A DNA stretch of 64,000 bases from Rhizobium sp. CIAT894 (GTDB lineage Bacteria > Pseudomonadota > Alphaproteobacteria > Rhizobiales > Rhizobiaceae), in the NCBI RefSeq assembly GCF_000172795.2, contig NZ_CP020947.1, positions 3,041,001-3,105,000 on the forward strand, written 5' to 3'. The position numbers and the translations under genes are program-made. Position 1 is the first letter of the stretch. The number at the start of each line of letters is the position of its first letter. The notes under the pieces are model-generated. The model was not told the origin of the DNA. It made no database searches and was given only the letters and a program-made list of their open reading frames with translations. Shown here in pieces: positions 29,372 to 38,887 of the stretch.

Positions 29372-30703
29372 TTATTCCGCCGGCTGAAGCCCTGCAGCCG
29401 ACGTGTCCTCGGTCTCGCCGCCCAAGGCTCTGGCAAGCTGCGCCGTATCCAGCTCGTTTTCCCAGCGCGCCACGACGATCGTCGCCACGGCATTGCCGAC
29501 GAGGTTCGTCAGCGCCCGGCATTCCGACATGAAGCGGTCGATGCCGAGGATGAGCGCCATGCCGGCGACCGGCACGGAGGGCACGACGGAGAGCGTCGCA
29601 GCAAGCGTGATGAAGCCGGCGCCGGTGATGCCGGCAGCACCCTTCGAGCTCAGCATCGCCACGAGCAGGAGCAGTATCTGGTCGCCCCAGGAGAGCTGGA
29701 TGCCGGTTGCCTGGGCAATGAACAGCGCGGCCAGCGTCATGTAGATGTTGGTGCCGTCGAGGTTGAAGGAATAGCCTGTCGGGATGACGAGGCCGACGAC
29801 CGAGCGCTTGCAGCCGGCCTTTTCCATCTTGTTCATCAGCCCCGGCAGTGCAGCTTCAGACGAAGAGGTGCCGAGAACCAGCAGCAGCTCTTCCTTGATG
29901 TAGCGCAGCAGCGCCAGGATCGAGAAGCCGTTATAGCGGGCGACGGCGCCGAGAACGACGAGAACGAAGAGCAGCGAGGTGATGTAGAAAGTGCCGATCA
30001 GCATGGCGAGGTTGGCGATCGAGCCGATGCCGTATTTGCCGATCGTGAAGGCCATGGCGCCGAAAGCGCCGATCGGGGCGGCCTTCATCAGGATCGCGAC
30101 GAGCTTGAAGACCGGAGCCGTCAGGGCATTGAGGAAGCCGACGACCTGCTCGCCCTTCTCGCCGACCATGGCGAGCGCGATGCCGAACAGCACCGAGAAG
30201 AACAGCACCTGCAGAATGTCGCCATCGGCGAAGGCGCCGACAATCGTCGTCGGGATGATGTTGGTGAGGAAGCCGACGATGCTCTGCTCATGCGCCTTCG
30301 AGGCATAGGTCGCGACGGCGGTGGGATCGAGCGAAGCCGGATCGATGTTCATGCCGGCACCGGGCTGGACGACATTGGCGACGATCATGCCGATGACGAG
30401 CGCCAGCGTCGAGAAGGTCAGGAAGTACAGCATCGCCTTGCCGGCGACGCGGCCGACCTTTTTCAGGTCGCTCATACCGGCAATGCCGGTCGCAACCGTC
30501 AGGAAGATGACCGGCGCAATGATCATCTTGACGAGCTTGATGAAGGCATCGCCGAGCGGCTTCAATTGCGCGCCGAGTTCCGGGTAGAAATGGCCGAGCA
30601 GGATGCCCGCGGCGATGGCCGCGAGAACCTGGACGTAAAGATGGGAATAAAAGGGCTTCTTGCCCTTGCTGTCTGCGACTGCATCGAATGGTGCTGCGAT
30701 CAT
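29372..30703 (-). CDS. dctA: C4-dicarboxylate transport protein DctA
   Basis: This 443-residue inner-membrane symporter takes up succinate, fumarate and malate, the main carbon supply of nitrogen-fixing bacteroids. It is a DAACS-family protein with about 8 membrane helices and two hairpins. The serine-rich hairpin is in [20 protein letters not shown] (about residue 277), and the NxxxD-type transport motif is in [21 protein letters not shown]. The gene is divergent from dctBD, with a sigma-54 promoter and two DctD-like sites between them, the classical rhizobial arrangement. The ATG at 30703 has AGGAGG upstream. Its terminator lies next to a recent IS insertion. Confidence 0.98.
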   Translation of the reverse strand: MIAAPFDAVADSKGKKPFYSHLYVQVLAAIAAGILLGHFYPELGAQLKPLGDAFIKLVKMIIAPVIFLTVATGIAGMSDLKKVGRVAGKAMLYFLTFSTLALVIGMIVANVVQPGAGMNIDPASLDPTAVATYASKAHEQSIVGFLTNIIPTTIVGAFADGDILQVLFFSVLFGIALAMVGEKGEQVVGFLNALTAPVFKLVAILMKAAPIGAFGAMAFTIGKYGIGSIANLAMLIGTFYITSLLFVLVVLGAVARYNGFSILALLRYIKEELLLVLGTSSSEAALPGLMNKMEKAGCKRSVVGLVIPTGYSFNLDGTNIYMTLAALFIAQATGIQLSWGDQILLLLVAMLSSKGAAGITGAGFITLAATLSVVPSVPVAGMALILGIDRFMSECRALTNLVGNAVATIVVARWENELDTAQLARALGGETEDTSAAGLQPAE

Positions 30704-30794
30704 GATGTCCTCCTAAAGGCTCGTCCGGAACGAACTCCGGCCTCCCGAGCCGTTCGCTTCACTCCAACAGCTCAGCCGTTGTTGCCATCTCCTT

Positions 30795-30810
30795 CGCAAT
30801 CACCGTGCCA
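30795..30810 (-). promoter_or_regulatory. Sigma-54 promoter of dctA
   Basis: On the minus strand the sequence is TGGCAC-GGTGA-TTGCG, matching the minus-24/minus-12 consensus TGGCAC-N5-TTGCW except for the last base. It lies about 90 bases before the dctA start codon. Confidence 0.92.
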
Positions 30811-30885
30811 GTTTGACGTTACCGATTTAAGTAATTGATTTTACCTACTAAAAATTTCCTCAGCCGCCGACCATCTGTCAAGAAA

Positions 30886-30899
30886 TGCGGAAATCCGCA
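30886..30899. promoter_or_regulatory. DctD binding site (upstream activating sequence) 1
   Basis: TGCGGA-AA-TCCGCA is a perfect dyad 76 bases upstream of the minus-24 element, followed by CAAATCC. Known dctA genes of rhizobia have two such tandem sites. Confidence 0.75.
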
Positions 30900-30917
30900 C
30901 AAATCCATTTGCAACCA

Positions 30918-30933
30918 GTGCAGAAAAATGCAC
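30918..30933. promoter_or_regulatory. DctD binding site (upstream activating sequence) 2
   Basis: GTGCA-GAAAAA-TGCAC is a dyad of the same overall shape, also followed by AAATCC. It lies 33 bases (about three helical turns) from site 1, which suits cooperative DctD binding, and reaches to just before the dctB start. Confidence 0.7.
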
Positions 30934-30942
30934 AAATCCGCC

Positions 30943-32799
30943 ATGTCCTTGTCTCTGTCGCCGCTGTGGTCTTCCCTGCCCCTGCAGCACCGCATCCGCC
31001 GGATGTGGTGGGCTTTTGCGGCGATCGCGCTTGCCGCCGTCATTGCAAGCCTGTGGGCCGGCGGCGAGATCGGCCGCTACCAGGCCGAGACGGCCCTCGA
31101 AGAACAGGCGCGCACCGACGCAAGGCTGAATGCGGCATTGCTGCGCACGGTCCTCGAAAAATACCGGGCGCTTCCCTTCGTGCTGTCGCAGGACGCTGCC
31201 CTCGCAGCCGCACTGGCAGGAAACGATGCCGGCACGTTCGAGCAGCTCAGCCGGAAACTGGAAGTCCTGGCGGCGGGGACGAAGGCTGCCGTCATCTATG
31301 TCATCGACAAGGACGGCATTGCGGTTTCGGCCAGCAACTGGCGCGAACCGACGAGCTTCGTCGGCAATGACTATCGCTTCCGGGAATATTTTCAGGGGGC
31401 GGTGGCGCAAGGACAGGCCGAGCACTTCGCGCTCGGCACCGTCAGCAAGAAACCCGGCCTCTATATTTCCGAGCGGATATCTGGCGGCGGCGGGCTACTC
31501 GGCGTCGTCGTGGTCAAGGTGGAATTCGACGACGTCGAGGCGGATTGGAATGCCTCGGACGCACCGTCCTATGTCATCGACGATCGCGGCATCGTTCTCA
31601 TCACCAGCATTCCCTCTTGGCGCTTCATGACGATCGGCCGGATTGCCGACGACCGGCTGACGGCGATCCGCGAAAGCCTGCAATTCGGCGATGCGCCGCT
31701 TCAGCCGCTGCCGCTCGATACGGTCCGAAGCCTCGGCGACAGGCTCGACGTCGTCGAAATCGTCATGCCGGGCGGCGCCGGGAAAACCAGGTTTCTCGAT
31801 GTCGGGATGCCTGTTCCCGCCACAGCGTGGCATTTGCAGCATCTGGTGGCGCTGGGGCCGTCCGTCGATGCCGGCATTCGCGAAGCCCGGATGCTGGCAT
31901 TGCTCATACTCCTGCCGCTGCTGGCAGGCGCTGCCTTCCTGTTGCGCCGCCGCCAGGCGGTCACCCTCAAAATTTTCAGGGAACAGCAGGCGCGGGAGGA
32001 ACTGGAACGGCGTGTCGCCGAGCGGACGCTCGATCTCAGCCAGGCGCGCGACCGGCTGCAGGCGGAAATCACCGGCCACAGGAGCACGGAGCAGAAGCTG
32101 CAGGCCGTGCAGCAGGATCTGGTGCAGGCCAACCGGCTGGCGATCCTCGGTCAGGTGGCCGCCGGCGTCGCCCATGAGATCAATCAGCCGGTCGCAACCA
32201 TCCGCGCCTACGCGGACAATGCCCGCACCTTTCTCGATCGCGGCCAGACGGCGCCCGCCGGTGAAAATCTCGAAAGTATCGCGGCGTTGACGGAACGCAT
32301 CGGCTCGATCACCGAGGAGTTGAAGACCTTTGCCCGAAAGGGCCGCGGCAACGCCGAACCGACGGGATTGAAGGACGTCATCGAGGGCGCGGTGATGCTG
32401 TTGCGCAGCCGGTTTGCCGGCCGCATGGATACGCTCGACATCGACTTGCCGCCTGCCGAACTGCAGGTCATGGGAAACCGGATCCGTCTCGAGCAGGTGC
32501 TCATCAATCTGCTTCAGAACGCCCTGGAGGCTGTCGCGCCGAAAGCCGAAGAGGGTCGTGTCGACGTCAGGACGTCCATCGATGCGGAGATGGTGACACT
32601 GACGGTCGCCGACAACGGCCCCGGCATTTCGCCCGAGATCCGCAAGGGCCTGTTCACGCCGTTCAACACCTCGAAGGAAAGCGGTCTCGGCCTGGGGCTG
32701 GTCATCTCCAAGGATATCGTCGGCGATTACGGCGGCGGGATGGAGGTTGAGAGCGACGACAGCGGCACCCGATTCATGGTTCATCTGAAGAAAGCTTGA
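30943..32799 (+). CDS. dctB: C4-dicarboxylate sensor histidine kinase DctB
   Basis: This 618-residue membrane kinase senses external C4-dicarboxylates and phosphorylates DctD. The first membrane segment is at about residues 15-38. The periplasmic double-PAS sensor domain covers about 40-285 ([33 protein letters not shown]), and the second membrane segment about 290-310. A coiled coil follows, then the phosphoacceptor helix [20 protein letters not shown] with the His, and the ATPase domain with [30 protein letters not shown]. The start is uncertain: ATG at 30943 is chosen because ATG at 30928 lies inside a DctD site. dctD follows 4 bases after the stop. Confidence 0.95.
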   Translation: MSLSLSPLWSSLPLQHRIRRMWWAFAAIALAAVIASLWAGGEIGRYQAETALEEQARTDARLNAALLRTVLEKYRALPFVLSQDAALAAALAGNDAGTFEQLSRKLEVLAAGTKAAVIYVIDKDGIAVSASNWREPTSFVGNDYRFREYFQGAVAQGQAEHFALGTVSKKPGLYISERISGGGGLLGVVVVKVEFDDVEADWNASDAPSYVIDDRGIVLITSIPSWRFMTIGRIADDRLTAIRESLQFGDAPLQPLPLDTVRSLGDRLDVVEIVMPGGAGKTRFLDVGMPVPATAWHLQHLVALGPSVDAGIREARMLALLILLPLLAGAAFLLRRRQAVTLKIFREQQAREELERRVAERTLDLSQARDRLQAEITGHRSTEQKLQAVQQDLVQANRLAILGQVAAGVAHEINQPVATIRAYADNARTFLDRGQTAPAGENLESIAALTERIGSITEELKTFARKGRGNAEPTGLKDVIEGAVMLLRSRFAGRMDTLDIDLPPAELQVMGNRIRLEQVLINLLQNALEAVAPKAEEGRVDVRTSIDAEMVTLTVADNGPGISPEIRKGLFTPFNTSKESGLGLGLVISKDIVGDYGGGMEVESDDSGTRFMVHLKKA

Positions 32800-32803
32800 G
32801 GTC

Positions 32804-34150
32804 ATGGCCACACCGATGCCCGTTGCGCTGATCGACGACGACAAGGATTTGCGCTGCGCCACGGCCCAGACGCTCGAACTCGCCGGATTTTCCGTGTCGG
32901 CCTATGAGGGCGCCAAGGCCGCGCTGGCCGACCTGCCAGCGGATTTTGCCGGCCCCGTCGTCACCGATATCCGCATGCCCGAAATCGACGGGCTGCAGCT
33001 CTTCGCCACGCTTCAGAAGATGGATGCCGACCTGCCGGTGATTCTGATGACCGGTCACGGCGATATTCCGATGGCCGTTCAGGCGATTCAGGACGGCGCC
33101 TATGATTTCATCGCCAAACCCTTTCCGGCCGACAGGCTCGTGCAGAGCGTGCGCCGGGCAAGCGAGAAAAGGCGGCTTGTTCTGGAAAACCGCCTGCTGC
33201 GCAAGGCTGCCGAAGAGGCGCAGGAGAATTCGCCGCTGATCGGCCAGACGCCGGTCATGGAAAATTTGCGGAAGATTCTGCGCCACATCGCCGATACCGA
33301 TGTCGACGTGCTCGTCGCCGGCGAAACCGGCAGCGGCAAGGAAGTCGTCGCCCAGATCCTGCACCAGTGGAGCCACCGCCGGAAAGGCAATTTCGTGGCG
33401 CTGAACTGCGGGGCGCTTCCCGAAACCGTCATCGAAAGCGAGCTGTTCGGCCATGAGGCCGGCGCCTTTACCGGCGCTCAGAAGCGCCGCACCGGCCGCA
33501 TCGAGCATGCAAGCGGCGGCACGCTTTTCCTCGACGAGATCGAGAGCATGCCTGTCGCCACCCAGGTCAAGATGCTGCGGGTGCTGGAGATGCGCGAAAT
33601 CACGCCGCTCGGCACCAACGAGGTGCGCCCGGTCGATCTGCGCGTCGTCGCTGCGGCCAAGATCGATCTCGGCGATCCCGAACTGCGCGGCGATTTTCGC
33701 GAGGATCTCTATTACCGGCTGAATGTGGTGACGATCTCCATACCGCCGCTGCGGGAACGCCGCGACGATATTCCGCTGCTGTTTTCCCACTTCGCCGCGC
33801 GCGCCGCCGAGCGCTTCCGCAGAGAGGTGCCGCAGCTTACAGAGAATGTCCGCCGGCATCTCGCCACCCACGCCTGGCCGGGCAATGTCCGCGAGCTCTC
33901 GCATTATGCAGAACGCGTGGTCCTGGGTGTCGAAGGCGGCGCAGCCGCACCCATCCCTGCCCAGCCGACCGGCGGCACCCTGCCCGAACGGCTGGAACGC
34001 TACGAGGCCGAGATCATCCGCGAGGCACTCACGGCCAATGACGGCGACGTGCGCAGCACCATCGAGGCGCTCGGCATTCCGAGAAAGACGTTTTACGACA
34101 AGCTTCAGCGCCACGGCATCAACCGCGGCGGCTATTCCGCGCGCAAATAA
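32804..34150 (+). CDS. dctD: C4-dicarboxylate response regulator DctD (sigma-54 activator)
   Basis: This 448-residue NtrC-family activator turns on dctA. The receiver domain has phosphoacceptor Asp55 ([12 protein letters not shown]). The AAA+ domain (about 145-375) has Walker A GETGSGKE and the sigma-54-contacting GAFTGA loop ([16 protein letters not shown]). The C-terminal Fis-like helix-turn-helix is at about 405-440 ([23 protein letters not shown]). It is in an operon with dctB. A two-hairpin repeat immediately after the stop codon probably ends the transcript. Confidence 0.97.
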   Translation: MATPMPVALIDDDKDLRCATAQTLELAGFSVSAYEGAKAALADLPADFAGPVVTDIRMPEIDGLQLFATLQKMDADLPVILMTGHGDIPMAVQAIQDGAYDFIAKPFPADRLVQSVRRASEKRRLVLENRLLRKAAEEAQENSPLIGQTPVMENLRKILRHIADTDVDVLVAGETGSGKEVVAQILHQWSHRRKGNFVALNCGALPETVIESELFGHEAGAFTGAQKRRTGRIEHASGGTLFLDEIESMPVATQVKMLRVLEMREITPLGTNEVRPVDLRVVAAAKIDLGDPELRGDFREDLYYRLNVVTISIPPLRERRDDIPLLFSHFAARAAERFRREVPQLTENVRRHLATHAWPGNVRELSHYAERVVLGVEGGAAAPIPAQPTGGTLPERLERYEAEIIREALTANDGDVRSTIEALGIPRKTFYDKLQRHGINRGGYSARK

Positions 34151-34249
34151 CGCATGTCGCGCAAAAGTGTGCAGCGGTTTTGCGGCAACGACATGCGTAA
34201 AAAACCTAAAGCGCAACGAGCGAATCTGAAAGATCGCGACGCGCTTTAG
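34151..34249. repeat. Two-hairpin intergenic repeat, copy 1
   Basis: Hairpin A (34151-34197) starts CGCATGTCG and ends CGACATGCG, with an inner GCAAAA/TTTTGC pairing. Hairpin B pairs CTAAAGCGC (34206-34214) with GCGCTTTAG (34241-34249). A second copy with the same order lies at 53492-53594. Both copies lie between convergent genes. Confidence 0.85.
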
Positions 34250-34255
34250 ACAGCT

Positions 34256-34723
34256 TCAGACTTCCACCAGCCCGAGCTTCTTCACCTGCCGGATCGTCAG
34301 CATGGTGCGCACGGTGTCGACATGTTCGTTCGCCGTCAGCACCTCGATGACGAAATCCTGGAAATGGGTGAGATTTTCCGCCACGCAATGCAGCAGGAAA
34401 TCGCTGTCGCCGGAGACCATCCAGGCCTGGCGCACCAGCGGCCATTCGGCTGTGGCGGCGGCAAAGGCCTTGAGATTGCCCTCCGACTGGTGCTTGAGGC
34501 CGACCATGCAGAAAGCGACCAGATCGAAGCCGAGCCTCGGGCTGTTCAACATCGCGTGGTAGCCCTCGATGATGCCGGCTTCTTCGAGCTTGCGCACCCG
34601 GCGCAGGCAGGGCGGCGCCGAGATGCCGACGCGATCGGCAAGCTCCACATTGGTCATGCGGCCATCGGCCTGCAATTCCCGGAGTATCTTTATGTCGATG
34701 ACGTCGAGTTCGGCGCGCCCCAC
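34256..34723 (-). CDS. Lrp/AsnC family transcriptional regulator
   Basis: This 155-residue regulator has an N-terminal helix-turn-helix (about residues 8-55, LDVIDIKILRELQADGRMTNVELADRVGISAPPCLRRVRKLEEAGII) and a C-terminal RAM ligand-binding and oligomerisation domain (about 70-155). It resembles Lrp of rhizobia. The start is GTG at 34723 with AAGG seven bases upstream; an ATGATG nearby is out of frame. It is divergent from trxB, with 231 bases between that must hold both promoters, and could regulate itself. The amino acid ligand is not predictable. Confidence 0.92.
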   Translation of the reverse strand: MGRAELDVIDIKILRELQADGRMTNVELADRVGISAPPCLRRVRKLEEAGIIEGYHAMLNSPRLGFDLVAFCMVGLKHQSEGNLKAFAAATAEWPLVRQAWMVSGDSDFLLHCVAENLTHFQDFVIEVLTANEHVDTVRTMLTIRQVKKLGLVEV

Positions 34724-34954
34724 ATCATTGCCTTTCTTTAATTCTCCGCGGGGAGCTTCTATATAAAGCCGCGGAATACGCAAGAATGTTTCACGCCGAT
34801 GACGGATTCTTGCACATCCGGGCGATTTGCCTTGTTGGTAACGCAAGGCTGCCCTTGAATAAAAGCATTGGACGTTCATAAATGGCGCGTGGACCGCGAA
34901 ACGGCGCAATCGCCACTGCGCCGCCGCCCTCCTGCCCAGTCGAAAGGAAATGAC

Positions 34955-35929
34955 ATGCCCGCCCGCCACACCAAGGTGCTCATCATCGGTTCCGGACCCG
35001 CCGGCTACACGGCCGCAGTCTATGCCGCGCGCGCCATGCTGAAGCCGGTTCTGATCGCCGGTCTCGAACAGGGCGGCCAGCTGATGATCACCACCGACGT
35101 CGAGAACTATCCGGGCTTTGCCGATCCGATCCAGGGCCCCTGGCTGATGGAGCAGATGCTGCAGCAGGCAAAACATGTCGGCGCCGAGATCGTCAACGAC
35201 CTCGTGACCGAAGTCGACATGAACCAGCGTCCCTTCGTCGCCCGCACCGATAGCGGTCAGGTCTGGACCGCCGATACGCTGATCATCGCCACCGGCGCCA
35301 AGGCCAAGTGGCTCGGCATCGAGAGCGAACAGCATTTCCAGGGTTTTGGTGTTTCGGCTTGCGCCACCTGCGACGGTTTCTTCTATCGCAACAAGGATGT
35401 GATCGTGGTCGGCGGCGGCAACAGCGCCGTCGAGGAAGCGCTCTATCTCTCCAATATTGCGAAATCGGTCACGCTGGTGCACCGCCGCGATTCTTTCCGG
35501 GCAGAGAAGATCCTGCAGGAACGCCTGTTCTCCAAGGAGAACGTCAAGGTTCTCTGGAACAGCGAAGTCGCCGAGATCACCGGTACGCCGGCAAAGCCCC
35601 CGATGCCGCCGTCCGTTTCCGGCGCGCGCCTGCGTGACGTGCGCACCGGCGCGATCACGGAAGTGCCGGTCGACGGCGTTTTCGTTGCGATCGGCCATGC
35701 GCCGGCCACCGAGCTTTTCAAAGACAAGCTGAAGCTGAAGGACAACGGCTACCTCTGGACCGCACCGGATTCGACCGCGACCAGCCTGGAGGGGGTCTAT
35801 GCCGCGGGTGACGTCACCGACGATACGTTCCGCCAGGCGATCACTGCCGCCGGCCTGGGGTGCATGGCGGCGCTTGAAGCCGAACGCTATCTGACGAGCC
35901 ACGTGCCCGTCGCCGTGGCCGCGGAGTAA
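34955..35929 (+). CDS. trxB: Thioredoxin reductase
   Basis: This 324-residue flavoprotein reduces thioredoxin with NADPH. The FAD-binding site GSGPAGYTAAVYAARA (about residue 12), the redox-active CATC motif (SACATCDGFFY, about 138-141), the NADPH-binding VVGGGNSAVEEALYL and the second FAD motif YAAGDVTDDTFRQAITAAGLG are all complete. The ATG at 34955 has GAAAGGAA upstream. lsrB follows 22 bases after the stop codon, as in Sinorhizobium, so the two are probably co-transcribed, linking thiol redox control with a redox-responsive regulator. Confidence 0.97.
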   Translation: MPARHTKVLIIGSGPAGYTAAVYAARAMLKPVLIAGLEQGGQLMITTDVENYPGFADPIQGPWLMEQMLQQAKHVGAEIVNDLVTEVDMNQRPFVARTDSGQVWTADTLIIATGAKAKWLGIESEQHFQGFGVSACATCDGFFYRNKDVIVVGGGNSAVEEALYLSNIAKSVTLVHRRDSFRAEKILQERLFSKENVKVLWNSEVAEITGTPAKPPMPPSVSGARLRDVRTGAITEVPVDGVFVAIGHAPATELFKDKLKLKDNGYLWTAPDSTATSLEGVYAAGDVTDDTFRQAITAAGLGCMAALEAERYLTSHVPVAVAAE

Positions 35930-35951
35930 GATCGGCATGAGGGGTGGGGGA

Positions 35952-36848
35952 ATGCCATTGGATTGGGACAAGCTGCGTATCTTTCACGCAGCTGCCGAGG
36001 CGGGTTCGTTCACGCATGCGGCGGATAAACTGCATCTGTCCCAATCCGCCATCAGCCGCCAGGTCAGCGCGCTGGAGCAGGATGTCGGCACCAAGCTGTT
36101 TCACCGCCATGCGCGCGGCCTGATCCTGACGGAACAGGGCGAGCTGCTTTACCGCACCGCCCATGACGTGCTGCTGAAGCTCGAAACCGTGAAGATGCAG
36201 CTCACCGAGACCAATGAGACGCCGTCCGGCAAGCTGCGCGTGACGACGACGGTCGGCCTCGGCCAGGGCTGGCTGACCGACAAGATCCAGGAGTTCCTGC
36301 AGCTTTATCCCGATGTGCAGATCCAGCTGATCCTCGACAACGAGGAAGTGGATGTGAATATGCGCCATGCCGACTGCGCGATCCGCCTGCGCCAGCCGCA
36401 ACAGTCCGACCTGATCCAGCGCAAGCTCTTCACCGTGCACATGCACGTCTATGCCGCCCCCTCCTACATCAACCGCCATGGCGAGCCGCAGAAGATCGAG
36501 GATCTCGACAATCACCGCATCATCACTTTCGGTGAGCCGGCGCCGAGCTACCTGCTCGACGTCAACTGGCTCGAAGTCGCCGGCCGCTCGTCCGACAACA
36601 AGCGGATCCCGCATCTGCAGATCAACAGCCAGACCTCGATCAAGCGCGCCGCCCTGCTCGGCATCGGCGTCGCCTGCCTGCCGGATTACATCGTCGGCCG
36701 CGATCCCGGACTGATTCAGCTGGCGATCAATGCCGACGTCCCCTCGTTCGACACCTATTTCTGCTATCCCGACGAGATCAAGAACGCCGCCAAGCTGAAA
36801 GCCTTCCGCGATTTCATCGTCAGCAAGGCCAGAAACTGGAACTTTTAA
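35952..36848 (+). CDS. lsrB: LysR-type regulator LsrB/VtlR
   Basis: This 298-residue regulator begins MPLDWDKLRIFHAAAEAGSFTHAADKLHL. The winged helix-turn-helix lies at about residues 5-65 and the periplasmic-binding-like effector domain at about 90-295. Sequence and position next to trxB and before the two AbcR RNAs match LsrB of Sinorhizobium meliloti (needed for symbiosis and oxidative stress response) and VtlR of Brucella and Agrobacterium, which activates an AbcR RNA. The ATG at 35952 is preferred over one five codons upstream by family agreement. A perfect T-N11-A palindrome just after the gene is a candidate binding site. Confidence 0.93.
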   Translation: MPLDWDKLRIFHAAAEAGSFTHAADKLHLSQSAISRQVSALEQDVGTKLFHRHARGLILTEQGELLYRTAHDVLLKLETVKMQLTETNETPSGKLRVTTTVGLGQGWLTDKIQEFLQLYPDVQIQLILDNEEVDVNMRHADCAIRLRQPQQSDLIQRKLFTVHMHVYAAPSYINRHGEPQKIEDLDNHRIITFGEPAPSYLLDVNWLEVAGRSSDNKRIPHLQINSQTSIKRAALLGIGVACLPDYIVGRDPGLIQLAINADVPSFDTYFCYPDEIKNAAKLKAFRDFIVSKARNWNF

Positions 36849-36868
36849 GCCTGGATTTGTCGACGTTT

Positions 36869-36881
36869 TGCATACTATGCA
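36869..36881. promoter_or_regulatory. T-N11-A palindrome, candidate LsrB binding site
   Basis: TGCATA-C-TATGCA is a perfect 13-bp dyad with the T-N11-A form of LysR-type boxes. It is centred about 74 bases before the predicted start of the first AbcR RNA, near the minus-65 position usual for LysR activators. Confidence 0.5.
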
Positions 36882-36913
36882 GAAAGTGCATGACTGGCAT
36901 GCGCAAATAAGGG

Positions 36914-36942
36914 TTGCCGTTTGCCCATTAAACCACCATATC
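36914..36942 (+). promoter_or_regulatory. Promoter of the first AbcR RNA
   Basis: TTGCCG, 17 bases, CATATC. The minus-10 and spacing are the same as in the second copy. Confidence 0.65.
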
Positions 36943-36948
36943 GCACAT

Positions 36949-37064
36949 AGCTGATGCACATGGTGGCTTTTCCTCCCAGTTCCACCGCATTAGCTGTTCC
37001 CCTCTGGAGGTTTTTGACCTTCACACTTATAAGGGCCCTGGTTTTCCAGTGGCCCTCTTTTTTT
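36949..37064 (+). ncRNA. AbcR-type trans-acting small RNA, first copy (alpha-r15 family)
   Basis: About 116 bases. The start is inferred from the minus-10 element. The RNA contains the conserved blocks CTCCCAG and CCACCGCATTAGCTGTTCCC, a CTCTGGAGGTTTTTGACC segment, and a terminator hairpin AGGGCCCTGG-TTTT-CCAGTGGCCCT followed by a T-run. The single-stranded CCUCCCAG-like stretch would pair with ribosome binding sites. AbcR1 and AbcR2 of Sinorhizobium, Agrobacterium and Brucella are Hfq-dependent repressors of many ABC transporter mRNAs and lie in tandem next to lsrB/vtlR as here. I cannot say with certainty which of the two copies corresponds to AbcR1. Confidence 0.9.
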
Positions 37065-37136
37065 GCCTTACCGCTTCGAGAAATGCCGCGCCGCAAAAAA
37101 ATTGTGCGGCGCATAGCAGACATGCACAAAAAAGCA

Positions 37137-37165
37137 TTGAAACCTGCCTAGGGAAGCACCATATC
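37137..37165 (+). promoter_or_regulatory. Promoter of the second AbcR RNA
   Basis: TTGAAA, 17 bases, CATATC. The minus-35 element is better than that of the first copy. Confidence 0.65.
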
Positions 37166-37171
37166 TCTCTC

Positions 37172-37286
37172 AGTTGATGCATCTTGTGGTTTCTCTCCCA
37201 GTACCACCGCATTAGCTGTTCCCCTCTGGAGGTTTTTTGACCTTCACAATTACAAGGGCCCTGGTTTTCCGGTGGCCCTCTTTTTT
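37172..37286 (+). ncRNA. AbcR-type trans-acting small RNA, second copy
   Basis: About 115 bases. It is highly similar to the first copy from the CTCCCAG block to the terminator (AAGGGCCCTGG-TTTT-CCGGTGGCCCT then TTTTTT). It differs in the 5' part (TTGTGGTTTCTCTCCC instead of ATGGTGGCTTTTCCTCCC) and in its promoter. The two RNAs therefore share the main pairing region but may be expressed under different conditions, as reported for the homologous pairs. Confidence 0.9.
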
Positions 37287-37400
37287 GCCCAAAATTTGTT
37301 CACCCCATAAAATACGCCGCCTCACGCCTCCGTGATTTGCATATCGACACCTACCGATCCATATATCGATTCAACACGATTTATAGTTCGGCGAACCACG

Positions 37401-37694
37401 ATGGACAAAGATGAGATTATCAAGGCACTCGCCCATCCCACCCGGATGGACATTCTGAGCTGGCTGAAAAATCCGGAGCAACACTTCCCCTCGCAGGAAC
37501 ATCCTTTCGAGATGGGCGTCTGCGCCAGTCAGTTCGAGCGCTGCGGCCTGTCGCAGTCGACGGTTTCGGCTCATCTCGGCACGCTGCATCGCGCCGGTCT
37601 CGTCACCACCAAACGCTTGGGACAGTGGATCTTCTACAAGCGCAACGAAGAGACGATCGCTGCCTTCCTGAAGCAACTGACGCAGGACCTCTGA
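37401..37694 (+). CDS. ArsR-family transcriptional regulator
   Basis: This 97-residue winged-helix repressor has its recognition helix at about residues 49-66 (LSQSTVSAHLGTLHRAGLV). Cys41 and Cys48 (GVCASQFERCG) flank the helix before it. They occupy the region where arsenical or thiol sensors of this family carry ligands, but the classical ELCVCDL metal box is absent. The ATG at 37401 begins the conserved part; 23 codons upstream are open but cover the promoter. MFS exporter and flavin reductase genes follow at once (one-base and 25-base gaps), so this is probably the repressor of a three-gene operon. Confidence 0.9.
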   Translation: MDKDEIIKALAHPTRMDILSWLKNPEQHFPSQEHPFEMGVCASQFERCGLSQSTVSAHLGTLHRAGLVTTKRLGQWIFYKRNEETIAAFLKQLTQDL

Positions 37695-37695
37695 A

Positions 37696-38862
37696 ATGCC
37701 CCTCGCCCTCCTCGTTCTCGCCTTGAGCTCGTTTGCGATAGGCACCACCGAATTCGTCATCATGGGTCTGTTGCCCGAAGTCGCCGCCGATCTCTCGGTG
37801 ACGATCCCGCAGGCTGGCTGGCTGGTCACCGGTTATGCGCTGGCGGTCGCGATCGGCGCGCCCGTCATGGCGATTTCGACTGCGAAGCTGAAGCGCCGCA
37901 CAGCCTTGATTGCGCTTATGGCCTTCTTCATCGCCGGTAACCTGCTCTGCGCCCTGGCGAGTGACTACTGGGTGCTGATGATCGCCCGCATCGTGACCGC
38001 ACTCTGCCACGGCGCCTTCTTCGGCATCGGCTCGGTCGTCGCCGCCGGACTGGTGGCGGAAGACCGCAAGGCCCGCGCAGTCGCGCTGATGTTCACCGGC
38101 TTGACACTTGCCAATGTCCTCGGTGTGCCGCTCGGCACTGCGATCGGCCAGGCCTATGGCTGGCGCGCCACCTTCGGCGTCGTCACCGTCATCGGCATCG
38201 TCACCATTCTTGGACTGATCGCCATCCTGCCGAAGGACCGGCAGCAGCAAAACGGCAGCATCCTGCGCGAGATTGCAGCACTCGGAAATGGCGGCCTGTG
38301 GCTGGCGCTTTCCACCACCGTCTTCTTCGCCGCATCGATGTTCGCCCTCTTCACCTATATTGCACCGCTCCTGCGTGACGTCACAGGCGTTTCGCCTGAG
38401 GGCGTCACCTGGACGCTGTTCCTGATCGGCCTCGGGCTGACCGTCGGCAATCTCATCGGCGGCAAGCTTGCCGATTGGCGCCTCGGCGTCACGCTTGCCG
38501 GCGTCTTCACCGCGATCGCCGTCACCTCGCTTGCCTTCAGTTATACGAGCCGCTTCTTCATCCCGGCTGAGATCACCCTCTTCCTCTGGGCGACCGCAAG
38601 CTTTGCCGCCGTGCCGGCGCTCCAGGTCGGCGTCGTCGGCTTCGGCAAGGATGCGCCGAACCTCGTTTCGACGATCAACATCGGCGCCTTCAACACCGGC
38701 AATGCGCTCGGCGCCTGGGCGGGCGGCCTGGTCATCAACGCCGGCTTCGATCTCACCCGCGTTCCGCTCGCCGCAGCCCTGATGGCCCTGATCGGCCTGG
38801 GTGCGACGGCGCTCACCTATCTCTCCGCCAGGGGCCGGGCAGCCCTCGCCCCCGCCGAGTGA
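37696..38862 (+). CDS. Major facilitator transporter, AraJ/YdhP-like
   Basis: This 388-residue protein has 12 membrane segments. The N-terminal LALSSFAIGTTEFVIMGLLPEVAADL is the hallmark of the DHA1 sugar-efflux/AraJ subgroup. Motif A-like (APVMAISTAKLKRRTAL) and motif C-like segments are visible. It starts one base after the arsR stop codon and is followed 25 bases later by an old yellow enzyme gene. The exported compound is unknown; an electrophile or its reduced product would fit the operon. Confidence 0.9.
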   Translation: MPLALLVLALSSFAIGTTEFVIMGLLPEVAADLSVTIPQAGWLVTGYALAVAIGAPVMAISTAKLKRRTALIALMAFFIAGNLLCALASDYWVLMIARIVTALCHGAFFGIGSVVAAGLVAEDRKARAVALMFTGLTLANVLGVPLGTAIGQAYGWRATFGVVTVIGIVTILGLIAILPKDRQQQNGSILREIAALGNGGLWLALSTTVFFAASMFALFTYIAPLLRDVTGVSPEGVTWTLFLIGLGLTVGNLIGGKLADWRLGVTLAGVFTAIAVTSLAFSYTSRFFIPAEITLFLWATASFAAVPALQVGVVGFGKDAPNLVSTINIGAFNTGNALGAWAGGLVINAGFDLTRVPLAAALMALIGLGATALTYLSARGRAALAPAE

Positions 38863-38887
38863 TCCTCCCGCAAAAGAAAGGACCATC

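Noticed and set aside
30928..30942. dctB start at ATG 30928
   Set aside because: It lies within the second DctD site and has no ribosome binding site. It cannot be fully excluded, since the chosen start also lacks a good one.
34868..34954. Longer thioredoxin reductase starting at 34868
   Set aside because: The conserved protein and a good ribosome binding site start at 34955; the extension lies over the leader.
37088..37112. Terminator or operator (8-bp inverted repeat GCGCCGCA/TGCGGCGC) between the two AbcR RNAs
   Set aside because: No T-run follows and the first RNA already has a strong terminator; no role could be assigned.
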